DNA of 64,000 nt. Source: Scalesia atractyloides. Lineage: Eukaryota; Streptophyta; Magnoliopsida; Asterales; Asteraceae. Position 1 is the first letter of the stretch, and the number at the start of each line of letters is the position of its first letter. The notes beneath the pieces are model-generated. The model was not told the DNA's origin and did not search any database. It was given only the letters and a program-made list of their open reading frames with translations. Where the stretch lies: NCBI GenBank assembly GCA_947069175.1, contig CAMTDV010000019.1:77065358-77129357 (forward strand), in the 5' to 3' direction. Shown one piece after another: positions 1 through 9,163 of this stretch. Made by a program: the position numbers and the translations under genes.

Positions 1-278
1 CATCACAAATAACTCCTCTCCCAAGAAACCCATTGAACTCAAAAATACTAAAGTGGCTCTCTGATAAAAAGACCCATGTATTGACTCTGCTACAGGTCCA
101 ATGAGAAAGTTGTGAGTATATCAAGGAAGGATACACCAAGCCTGGTGTAGCTGACCTTCAAGATCTTTTGGAACTACAACTGTGTAGGAATGAGGATGAT
201 GAAGATTCTTTGAACTTCGAATCACAATTCAAAGTACAAATCAGGGAAAAACTGATGAGACATAAAGATCATGAATAA
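1..278 (+). pseudogene. 3' tail of a copia-associated extra ORF, copy A (window-truncated)
   Basis: The first 278 bases match 13925-14202, the end of the larger ORF described below, with a few small indels. An extra base near 90-95 breaks the frame. The encoded tail is acidic and ends shortly before a purine-rich tract (306-314) and an LTR start, the order seen for the extra ORF downstream of pol in some plant copia elements. The upstream part lies outside the window. No catalytic domain is visible. Confidence 0.6.
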
Positions 279-314
279 AGAAGAGTTTTGGCATCATCTG
301 TTCTAGGGGGAAAT

Positions 315-992
315 TGTTGGGATTGAACCCTACAAAAGAACAGATGATAGAAAGCCAAAACAAGTCTGCTCTATATGATCCAGAATAAACAGAGTTTAGA
401 TTTACTCCCTTTTAAAGACCGGCTACCAAACCGCTGCTGTTCTAACAACTGCCCTATGCCAAAGCTCTGCCAGTTATAAAGTATGCTGATTCACCAAACC
501 TCTGATGGGTCAAAGGTCTGCCTTAAAGTCAAAGGTCTGCTGGAAGTCAAAGGTCTGATCATCCTTTGAAGAACATGTGCCAATATTTTATCAGAGTTTA
601 TGCTTATCAACGTTTAGGGTCCTTAGTGCTTTGCTATTAGTGTTTAGGCTAGGCAGTGGTTAGAGTTTGTTATTGTTGTTAGATGTCATTGTCAAGATGA
701 AGCCAGCATAGACGATCGATGGTTAGTTAGTACTATAAATAGACAGTGCCTGTTAGCTCGGTCTAAGGGGGGGTTTAGGGATTCATAATGTAAGTTACTT
801 TGTAATCATTCTATTCCATTGAGTAATGAAAACATGTTTTTTGATGAAAACTATTCTCTCATTATTGTGTTATAAAGTTTTTAACTGTTCTTTATTCACT
901 GCAAAGTTCGTCATGATTTATCATTTTATTATCAATTTTTGGGTTAAAACAATAAATCAATCCAAACTTAGATCCACACCTTATTCATGACA
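315..992 (+). repeat. Copia-type LTR, copy A (end uncertain)
   Basis: Begins TGTTGGGATTGAACCC directly after a purine-rich GGGGGAAAT tract, as a 3' LTR follows its polypurine tract. It is nearly colinear with 14239-14913. Inside are a TATA-like CTATAAATAG near 734 and a T-rich polyadenylation-like stretch. I place the end at TTCATGACA by TG...CA logic, but similarity to copy B continues to about 1127, so the LTR may be longer or both copies may be followed by the same leader. Confidence 0.55.
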
Positions 993-1127
993 TCGTTGTC
1001 AAATACTAATGGTGGACGAGACCAAAATGGGCATAACCATCATTATAGATAAATTTTTTAATAAAAAAATCTATAGTCCAATGATTATACATGGTGATAC
1101 TTCTTTTTTCCCGCTATTTTAATGCAA

Positions 1128-1504
1128 TAAAATGTTTTTAGAAAATCAGAAATTCATCCTTAAAAATTGAATTTTTCAATAAATCCTTAAAGTCTGTTCA
1201 AAGCTCTGATAGTCTAAAAACTCCGTTGGATAGAAAAACTGATCCACTGATGTGGAACCTCTGATAGTGTTAACTTCTGGTCACAACCACTGATAGGTTA
1301 CTTTTTCAGTGGTTAGCCAAACAACTGTCTTCCATTGTCAATCAGAGGTTACACGTGGACAGATGTTATTCGACAGTCATTGCATCAGATGCCACGTCAT
1401 CATCACTTTTTGAAAACCCTATAAAACCCTATCTCATCCACAAACAGAGTCTTCACTTCTATTGTGCCATTTCAAAATTCTCAAAGCTATTTCTTCTAAT
1501 AATC
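1128..1504 (+). promoter_or_regulatory. Putative promoter/leader of the copia-associated ORF
   Basis: Unique relative to copy B. It contains repeated CTGATAG-type words and a good TATA element, CTATAAAAC at 1419-1427, 78 bases upstream of the ATG at 1505. This suggests the extra ORF had its own promoter rather than depending only on the LTR. Promoter function is inferred from the TATA box and its spacing. Confidence 0.35.
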
Positions 1505-2612
1505 ATGGCACCCAAAGCGAAATCGACTCAGGAACCACCGAAACACACTCTTAACATAAAAAACCACATAATTATCTCTGTACTCTTGAGAAGACGAAGA
1601 AGAATACAGAGTTTCATGAAATCATTGATATATTGTCTTCTTCAAAGTACAAGACTCTGTTAACCTGTAACGCACAGATCTATCAGAATGCCCTTCGAGA
1701 TTTCTGGGCAAATGTTGCGATTGAAAGTCTGAATCAAAAACCTTAGGCAATCACGTCAAAAGTGGGAGGGATCTTGGTTCCAATAACCCCACAAACCATC
1801 TCAGAGGTTTTTCAGATGAACGATTTAGAAGGTAAAACTTCTTTCCCTGAAAGTGAGTATCAAATTGTTTTGAAAAACAAAGGATATACAGGAGATTTAT
1901 CAAAAGCTACCATGAAAAAGGGAAAATTCCCACCTCCTATGAAACTTTTGTTTCATACCCTCCTCACATGTGTTTCAAATAAGACCACTGGGTTTGATGA
2001 AATACCATTGAAGATTCAATACTTGGGGTATGCCATTTTGTCTAAATCTGATTACAATTACTCCCAAGTGTTATTTAATGATTTGGTAACCAATCTAGAA
2101 AATATGAAAAACAAAAGGGAAAATGTTTTTCTGCTATTTCCTAGATTCATAAGTTATTATTTACAAGAGAAAATCCCAAAAGAAAGTGCACATGCTCTTG
2201 TTCAAGGTGTGCCTTTTCAAATAAACACTTTATCATCTGAAACATATACTCGCCTTATGGCCAAAGAGTCAAAAGTTTCAAATACACAAGCAGGGGAGTG
2301 TGAGCAAAATTTAGATGAGTCCACATATGTTCCTCAGACCTCAGCTGCTGAGCCCACTGTTCTTGGTAACCACAGCAGCACAACCACTGCTGTGCAACCC
2401 ACACCAAAAACCATTAAAAAGACCAAAAAGAAATTTTCAAACCCCATCAAACCTATCAAAAAGGACCTTCTGGAAGATGAGATCCCAGAAGTTAATCCAG
2501 TGACAACACAAAAGTCACATGAAACCACTGTTGCTACTTCCTCACAACAGATGGTAAAAAGATCTCCACCCAAAACCATAACTCCTCATGATTCCTCACA
2601 AAAGGAACATGT
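1505..2612 (+). pseudogene. Copia-associated extra ORF, 5' part (split by a nested retrotransposon)
   Basis: Starts ATGGCACCCAAAGCG at 1505, shifts frame before about 1580, meets an in-frame TAG at 1744-1746, then is open to the insertion at 2613. The conceptual product has the layout of a protein family that I recall as abundant in Asteraceae copia elements: a region with FHEIID and QIYQNALRDFW, then a helical region with FHTLLTCVSNKTTGFDEIP, LGYAIL and LFPRFISYYLQEKIP, then a Ser/Thr/Lys-rich disordered tail. It has no reverse transcriptase, integrase or protease motifs. Its role is unknown to me. The reading frame continues on the far side of the nested element at 11802 once one CATGT copy is discounted. 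Confidence 0.6.
2608..2612. repeat. Target-site duplication, left copy (CATGT)
   Basis: The five bases before the left LTR are CATGT, identical to 11802-11806 just after the right LTR. This is the staggered-cut footprint of LTR-retrotransposon integration and fixes both element boundaries. Confidence 0.93.
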
Positions 2613-3700
2613 TGTCACACCCCGACCCGCAGCGGATAAGGTGATCGGGGCATGATTGGGTTATCATCAAAGCTCATGACATTTATTATGCGTTTCATAT
2701 TCTTTAATACAAATTAAATGGAAATTTACAATAAAGGTTACAACTGTTCTAACTAACAATCTAAACTTCTTGATTCTCTTCTAAGGCATATCCTATGTTT
2801 TCCTTGCTTCAACCTGTTCACCTGTATCATGTGTAAAAGGGTTTTTGGATCAACATAATGTTGGCGAGTGAATCCTATGGAAAACATTTGAACAAATTTA
2901 TTTAAATTGATTATGAAATATGTGCACAACCAAACATGAGTAAAAATAGATGTAACTTAATCAACAATCATAAGATATTGAATGAAGCACTCATGAATAA
3001 TAATGGAACAATTAAAGGCACGCGATGCTCAACTCGTCTCTCACGAGGAACTGAGGGCCTAATGAATGAATTGCATAACCATGATAATATGAATGACACA
3101 ACTACAAACAATACAAACTCAATGATATACACATAAACAATAACGAATTTGATTTGTAGCACGCGTTGTTCAACTCGTCTTCCACGAGGAACTGATGGGC
3201 TTAATGTATGAGTTTCATATAATATGACAAATGGAAATAAGTAAATCACAATAATAAAAACAATCTAAGTTTAAGTCATGATGTGGTATGGCACGAGTTT
3301 AAATAAATAATTTGATTATTTTCATAACACATGACACACCCCAAAACGTGTAATTTAAAAGGGGGAGTTGTAAGATTCACTCACAGTGGGTGCGTTCGGT
3401 TGATGATGTTGAATGCACGCGAAGTGGTTTTAACCACGAGTGAGTTTAACCTAGAATAATCGCATTATGGTTTGGTAGGTAAACGGATTTTATTAATCTA
3501 TTTTAGTAGGATTGTTGGGTGTATTTTTGTGAGTTTGAGGCTATTTTCTAACCTTAAAAATGTTATTTTTAAGTATTTTTAATTGATTTTTAATTAAAAT
3601 AATTAAATAAAAATAATAAAAAAAATTGATTTTTTTTCTGACCGTTGACCGTTTGACTGACCGTTGACCTGACCGTTGACCGGTTCAATTCGGAATACAA

Positions 3701-3776
3701 GTGCGCTGAGTGAGGCTCGAACCCGAGACCTCCCGTACGCGTGCACGCAGCTCTACCAACTGAGCTACGTGTCTAA
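3701..3776 (-). other. tRNA-like module with perfect A-box and B-box cores
   Basis: On the minus strand there is a TAGCTCAGTTGG A-box that fits the Pol III consensus TRGCNNAGYNGG exactly, with a D-arm-like stem GCTC/GAGC. About 38 bases further on is GTTCGAGCC, which fits the B-box core GWTCRANNC. Length (76) and box spacing are those of a tRNA, but the T-stem and acceptor stem do not pair properly and there is no run of T after it. I read it as a tRNA-derived module, not a functional tRNA gene. The same unit occurs at 10253-10328 and, diverged, at 59617-59689. Confidence 0.7.
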
Positions 3777-3877
3777 CCCGTTATAAATCTGATTTTAATT
3801 ATATATATATATTAATTAGTTTAAACCGAAAATCATTTTTATTTTAAAAACAGTTTAAGCGACTCGGACATGCACTC

Positions 3878-3942
3878 CACAGGTCTCGAACCCGGGACCT
3901 GTGGTTTAATCTAACACACAGTCCACCGCTGGACTGTGTGTT
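3878..3942 (-). other. Double-hairpin B-box module 1
   Basis: Minus strand: first hairpin with perfect 11-bp arms CACACAGTCCA/TGGACTGTGTG around loop GCGG (3915-3940). After a short linker, a second hairpin with perfect 9-bp arms CCACAGGTC/GACCTGTGG (3878-3905) encloses a B-box-like GGGTTCGAG. The CCAGCGGTGG across the first loop is A-box-like. The same layout repeats at 4048-4111 and 4214-4280, and in the solo LTR. Confidence 0.7.
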
Positions 3943-4047
3943 AAACATGTTATATAATTCGATTATTATTATACTTAAATACAATTTAGTTATTACCTTT
4001 TCTGCCTTATTAAAAAGAATAGAATATTGTTCGAGTCGGTGCAGAGG

Positions 4048-4111
4048 ACCGGACTCGAACTCGTGACCTGCGATATAAACAAACACACAGTCCACCGCTG
4101 GACTGTGTGTC
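4048..4111 (-). other. Double-hairpin B-box module 2
   Basis: The same first hairpin (4084-4109, arms CACACAGTCCA/TGGACTGTGTG, loop GCGG) followed by a GTTCGAGTCC B-box-like core near 4051-4060. The second hairpin is weaker than in module 1. The linker differs completely, so selection or recent copying acted on the hairpin and the box and not on the spacer. Confidence 0.65.
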
Positions 4112-4213
4112 TAACTTGGTTATTATTCCGGTAATTAATATACTTAACATATACCAGTATCGACTCCGGTTCAGTTAAACAAAAATTTGATTTTTATTTA
4201 GGCAGCGTGTGTG

Positions 4214-4280
4214 AAACCGGATTCGAACTCGTGACCTTGGCGTTATATGTGCACACAGTCCACCGCTGGACTGTGTGTCT
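4214..4280 (-). other. Double-hairpin B-box module 3
   Basis: The same first hairpin at 4252-4277 and a GTTCGAATCC B-box core at 4219-4228, a perfect match to the GTTCGANTCC form. It is followed on the minus strand by the other modules at intervals of about 170 bases, giving a regular array. Confidence 0.65.
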
Positions 4281-4978
4281 AACCCGATTAATTTCTTGAT
4301 TTATATTAAACTTATATGATAACGAATACATCGTCTTCTTCACTGAAACATAACCAGAGATAAAGTCTGACTGTTTCGAGTTTTATTCAAGTTCCTTAGC
4401 GTCTTACAGTTCAATAAGGTGAGATAAATGTGAAAAGGAAAAGAAATTGGGCGGAGAAGTATACCGACTGGACCCTCTGTTTTCCGGCAGAACTCCGGCG
4501 ACAGCAAACAACTCCGGCGTCAGGTGTCTTGCAGCAGCAAGTCTCCGGAAAGCTTGGAAAAAGTATGGGTATCTCCGGTATAAGCTTCAGGGGCTCAGTG
4601 AGGTTCAGAAATAAGGAAATCGGTTTTCCGGCGACGAACAGAAAAGTTCCGGCGAGTGGAATTACGCCGAGGAAAAGTGTGGTTTTGAGCGAAAAGGTTT
4701 GCAATGGGTTGAGGGTGAATTTATAGGGGAAAACGTCGAAGCACTTGGTCTGATTCCCGACTGGGTTCATTGATTTAAATTTTCCGGCGGTTATAATTTT
4801 GGTCGCGGACTTCAAACATCGGTTATAACCGATGTCTGGTTAATGGTTTACGTTATAACGTAATTTGTAGTTAAGACTCGCGAGATTTCCGGGATTCCGA
4901 CGACTGAACTGTTTGGGCGCCGGTTTTGAATTCGTAACGTTATTATATCAATTAAATGATTCTATTATTTCACAAGAA

Positions 4979-5062
4979 GCATCCGTGGCGCAGTGGTTTG
5001 TGTGTGAGGTGATAAGTCGCTGAGTGACTCGGCGAGTGACCCGGGTTCGAAACCCGGCTGGA
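4979..5062 (+). other. tRNA-like module with long variable region (antisense to the element)
   Basis: Plus strand: TGGCGCAGTGG at 4986-4996 matches the A-box. GGTTCGAAACC at 5044-5054 matches the B-box and sits in a perfect T-arm CCGGG/CCCGG. Outer bases ATCC/GGAT can pair as a short acceptor-like stem. The 84-base length with an extra arm between the boxes recalls class II (Ser/Leu-type) tRNAs. It lies in U3, opposite in direction to the element. The copy at 11531 onward has a changed A-box (TGGCACAGTGG) and two added bases at its end. Confidence 0.65.
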
Positions 5063-5247
5063 TCATTTCATTTTTGTTTTGCGATTTTCAACAGTTTTTC
5101 AAAAACTAAATATATAGTCCCGTATAATAATTGATTACGTATCGTTTAAAATTATTTCGGGCATTTAATTTGCAATGAAAATTTTGACTGACTGTTCGGT
5201 TGATAAACGGAGCGGGTTTGGTAAATCCGTTTTTGACGGATGTTACA

Positions 5248-5284
5248 GTATCCCCTGCTTTTTAGAAATTTCGTCCCGAAATTT
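5248..5284 (-). other. Polypurine tract and adjacent palindrome of the nested element
   Basis: On the minus strand AAAAAGCAGGGGATAC lies directly before the 3' LTR, the expected plus-strand primer. Just upstream, 5266-5284 is AAATTTCGGGACGAAATTT, an 8-bp perfect inverted repeat. The same palindrome precedes the polypurine tract of the gypsy element at 48152-48170. Confidence 0.8.
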
Positions 5285-5571
5285 AAATAATGATATATTT
5301 TGACTAAAAGTATGATGATGTTTAGTTTGACAGTTATATACTTAGAAAAATAAGGGTTTAAGTTTTTTTGTTCGAGGCGGTAACGTTCCTTGTAAGGGTT
5401 AAGTACCCTATTCAGGAATCGCTTTTTGTTGCCTACTGTATAAGTATTGATAAGCAGAAATGATTTGCTAAAAATGATATCATGCATAAGAATTTATATA
5501 CGTTTGGGAAAGTATGGTTATATCCTAAGGCGAAACTTCTAACACTACAACCTATATGGAACATAAATAAA

Positions 5572-5721
5572 AACACAACAACTGATATTTGAACATAAGT
5601 AAACACAACAGCTAATATTCGAACATGAATAAACACATCAGCAAATATTTGAACATGAATAAACACATCAGCAATTATTTGAACATGAATAAACACAACA
5701 GCAAATATTTGAATCCACATT
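5572..5721. repeat. 30-bp tandem repeat, 5 copies
   Basis: Five units of exactly 30 bases built on AACACAWCAGCAAATATTTG plus GAACATGAATA; the first and last are most diverged. It lies between the polypurine tract and gag of the nested element, in its 3' non-coding region. Confidence 0.85.
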
Positions 5722-5872
5722 CTGATAGCATATATGTTTGAATGATGGAAGTTCCTCTCTCGTTTGTTATGATGGAGAGGTTAGTTTATGTAGAAATGGA
5801 TCACAATCCAATCTCTTTAAATAACATGATGATATAAATGTAACACAAATTCCAACCAAGGCAATACTAAAT

Positions 5873-6560
5873 CCTACATGGAACTTCTCATAACCGCCTG
5901 ATAATGCCTCTGATCCTTTGGCAAGAATACTTATATATAGGAAGTACCAGCGGCGTATCCACCATATTCTTGCCAAATTTTCATTAGTTTTATCCACAAG
6001 TTATGATTGGTTACCAAGAAACTAATAAATCCTACATAGAACTTCTCATAACCGTCCGATAATGCCTCTGATCCTTTGACAAGAATACTTATATATAGGA
6101 AGTACCAGCGGCGTATCCACCATATTCTTGTCAAATTTTCATTGGTTTTATCAGTGAATTATGATTAGTCCTATAACTCTACAACCAATACAACAAACAT
6201 AAAATACTGAAATGAAATATATCTGTGCGATCAAGGCTCAATCGAACGGAGCCGATCGTATTGCATGTACTGAAAATGAAATGGATGTGCGCTCAAGGCT
6301 CAATCAAACGGAGCCGAACGTATTGAATGTACTGAAATTGAAATTGTGTGCTCAAGGCTCAGTCAAACGGAGCCGAGCGTATTGCATGTACTGAAAATGA
6401 ATAACTTAACCACACAAACAGCCTATGCATGGAACCTCTCATAACCGCCTGATAATGCCTCCGATCATTTGACAAGAATACTTATATATAGGAAGTACCA
6501 GCGGCGTATCCACCATATCCTTGTCAAAGTTTCATTGACTTTATCCGCAAGTTATGGTTA
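5873..6560. repeat. About 135-bp repeat, 3 copies, interspersed
   Basis: Units at about 5873-6005, 6032-6165 and 6425-6560 share the landmarks CTCATAACCGCCTGATAATG, TTATATATAGGAAGTACCAG and CGGCGTATCCACCATAT. The third copy is separated from the others by part of the next repeat family. Each unit ends near a short variant of TTATCCRCAAGTTATG. Confidence 0.8.
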
Positions 6561-6835
6561 GTTCGATGCGACTCTACTACAAACACCACAACCACAAGAT
6601 ACTGATAATGAAATTGTCTGTGCGCTCAAGGCTCAATCAAACGGAGCCGAACGTATTGAATGAAATTGTATGTGCGCTCAAGGCTCAATCAAACGGAGCC
6701 GAACGTATTACATGAACTGGAAATGTAAATTGAAATGTGCGCTCAAGGCTCAATCAAACGGAGCCGAGCGTATTGCATGTATTGAAATGTAAAATGAAAT
6801 GACCGATCAAGGCTCAAACAACGGAGCCGATCGTG
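6215..6835. repeat. About 50-60-bp repeat, 7 copies
   Basis: Seven units contain GCTCAAGGCTCAATCAAACG followed by GAGCCGAACGTATT and a spacer ending in ATGTACTGAAATG. The first three lie between two copies of the 135-bp repeat and four follow it. Each unit holds the inverted words GGCTC and GAGCC, so transcripts could form short hairpins. Such satellite-like tracts next to the 3' LTR are known in some plant gypsy elements. Confidence 0.8.
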
Positions 6836-6992
6836 CGGGCACGCCAAGATCAACCACATAATAAAATGGGGATCCAACTCAACCTCGATGGATGGGGAGC
6901 CACGGCCTCGGCAAAAGCATATACTGAAAACAATATATAATATATAATATCCAATAATTTCTCTAACAGTCTACACATGGAAAAACATCAAA

Positions 6993-8376
6993 CTAAACGA
7001 TAGGGGTTGAATCTGGATCTTCGGTGAAGAGGACTAGCTGAGTATCTTCGTTTGGGCCGTCATTATCTTCGACAGGATTGGCGTTGATATTGAAGACTCT
7101 TCCTCTTGCTGGTGGCATAGTGTTTGGATTTTCTTGGTTTACTTGGTTAACTGGGTTTGATTGGGCTTGAGTGTTGATAACGTTAACCAATTGAGGGCAT
7201 GTGTTTCTAAAGTGGGTAGGGTCACCACAATTGAAACAAGCTCGAGCACGTGGGAACATGGGGTATTGGGGTTGGTGATAAGTTTGGGCCATGTTTTGAG
7301 TAGGGAAAAAGGTTTGGTTTTGAAAGGTGCGACAAACATTGCTCAAATGACCATAGCGTCCACAAGTTGCACATAGACGACAAGGTAGGGTATGGGGGTG
7401 GTGATAAAAACAGTTGTTGCATCGAGGGTGAGGTCCAAGATATGGTTTCTTATCTGGGTAAGCTGAGTTGGGTGCCACTTGGGTGATTGGGATAGCTCGG
7501 ATGGGTATGGCGTGTAAAACTGGTTGATTTCATTGGGTCGCAGCGAAAAGTCGCCCGACTCTTCTTCTCTTAGGATTGGGTTGAGAAGGGGATTCAGTTT
7601 GAGTGGAGTCGGAAGTTTCAGTCGGTTCTTTATCCTTCTTCTTCTCATCCTTGAAGTCTTTGTTTCGGATTCGGTTCTCGGTGAGCTCTGTTGCTAGCTC
7701 CATTGCTGCTTCCAAAGTTGCAGGCTTGGCACTTATTACAGGGTCTTGAATCTTTGACGGAAGACCACGAATGTAGTGCTCGATCAAACGGTAAAGGGGA
7801 GTGAACATGTTGGGAACCATTTGATGTAACTCGAGGAATCTTTTGTTGTAGGTGATGTGGTCTCCTTCCACTTGCTTTAATGAGTAAAATTCATCTTCTA
7901 ACTTCTTGATTTCGCTCCTTGGGCAAAATCGTCTGGTCATGATTTCCTTCAATTCGTTCCAAGTTAAGGACAGCATCTTCCACACCTCGTTTTGCCTTCT
8001 CTGTGTTCCACCAAGTAAGTGCTATCCCATATAGTCGACCGGTAGCATAACGCACTTTGCGATCATCAGGGCAATCGCAATTTAGAAAAGTGTTCTCCAT
8101 TTCTTCAAACCAATGGAGGAGAGCGGTGACGCCTTCAGTCCCTTTGTATTTCGGAGGGTCGCATGATTTGAAATGCTTGTAGGTGCATTTAGTGGTATTT
8201 GGGGGAGAGTTGAAAATGTTTTGGTTTGCTTGATTGACAGGATTAACGGTAAGTGCTTGCTGAACTTGGATTACAATATTGGGTATTACGGCAGCCATTT
8301 GTTGAGCGATTAAGGTAGCCATGCGTTCGCGGGCTTTTCTTGCTCTCGTCTTCCTACGGGCGAGGTTAGAAGACAT
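6993..8376 (-). pseudogene. gag: gag of the nested element (one frameshift, one stop)
   Basis: ATG at 8376 starts a Ty3/gypsy-type Gag of about 460 codons. The retrotrans-gag core has LLHWFEEMENTF and ALTWWNTEKAKRG, then after a 1-base shift near 7980 TWNELKEIMTRRFCPRSEI and EFYSLKQVEGDHITYNKRF. An in-frame TGA at about 7527-7529 interrupts the basic linker. Two CCHC-type knuckles follow: CATCGRYGHLSNVC and CFNCGDPTHFRNTC. The frame stops after a Gag-protease linker (ARGRVFNIN), just where the related gypsy element at 44663 continues into protease. So the element lost pol cleanly. With two lesions this copy probably makes no full Gag. Confidence 0.88.
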
Positions 8377-9147
8377 CTACAAGGAATACATGACAAGAGT
8401 ATGAGTTGGGTGCTTTTGGGTTCATGGGTCGCATTAGGAATGAACATTCATAAAATAATTATAGATAAATAAATTACTACATCCATTGGATGTCTTGGAT
8501 TTTGCTCGCTGTTAGGCCCTTCATGCCGCCATACTTTACCTGTGTAATCATGTGGGCCCCCATGAATACCGGTTTTTCATATGGTTCGCACGGTTTCTGC
8601 CAGGTTGCGTACACAAAAACCCGGAGAAAATCGAGAAATATGTATACAACGTGTGATATTCGGAATGTGTCCAGGTGTAGACACAGTGACAACTCAAAGT
8701 AGGGTTAGTTCGAACGACGTTTGGTGTGGCATGCTTTGGCCTAATAGGTCCTTCGTACTCTCATCGTTGGTCCCCAGGTAGGCAAACTGGTCCGTTATAT
8801 TGGATTTATACGAATGCCAGCCTAGACAGGACGTTCCGACTACCGGTACTTGTACCCTTCCAGTTACTACATGCCCGTCGCAAAACTTACTTTGATGAGA
8901 TTTGAAAATTGCACAAAATCTTTGGATAATGAGAATATGAAAATAAATTGAATACATGAACATCGATATATGTATAATGAATATGTATATATGTATGATG
9001 AATATGTATATAAGCATGAAATGTAAACAAATATGAAACAAATAAATATCACAAGTTTGTATGTAACCACCTAATCAATTAAAATTTAGGCAGACTATAG
9101 TATAGGCTCTAAGGGTCTAATAACCTATCCTATATCCCTATAGTCAT
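8377..9147 (-). other. Untranslated leader of the nested element
   Basis: About 770 bases between the primer site and the gag ATG. I see no ORF with recognisable homology. The part near 8900-9070 is a low-complexity stretch of ATATGTATA-type words. Confidence 0.55.
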
Positions 9148-9160
9148 GGCTCTGATACCA
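9148..9160 (-). other. Primer-binding site (initiator-Met tRNA type)
   Basis: The minus strand reads TGGTATCAGAGCC three bases from the end of the 5' LTR. This is the standard plant primer site complementary to initiator methionine tRNA. It fixes the element's orientation as minus. Confidence 0.93.
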
Positions 9161-9163
9161 ATC

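Larger units (their letters stand above)
2613..5247 (-). repeat. 3' LTR of the nested element (2635 bp)
   Basis: On the minus strand it runs TGTAACATCCG ... GGGGTGTGACA. A minus-strand TATA element (CCTATAAATTC, about 4717-4727) puts the probable transcription start near 4690. U3 is therefore about 550 bases, and most of the LTR is transcribed leader or tail. Five tRNA-like or B-box modules lie inside: one plus-strand unit at 4979-5062 in U3, and four minus-strand units at 3701-3776, 3878-3942, 4048-4111 and 4214-4280 downstream of the TATA box. Short ORFs in the LTR look like chance. Confidence 0.92.

Noticed and set aside
2968..3249. Short ORFs inside the long LTRs (e.g. 2968-3249, 3844-4095, 4411-4815 and their right-LTR copies)
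   Set aside because: They overlap tRNA-like modules or low-complexity sequence, change frame between the two LTRs, and resemble no protein family that I know.
3701..3776. Functional tRNA gene
   Set aside because: A-box and B-box are good, but the T-stem and acceptor stem do not pair and there is no Pol III terminator run directly after it. It is repeated as part of an LTR, so I call it a tRNA-like module.
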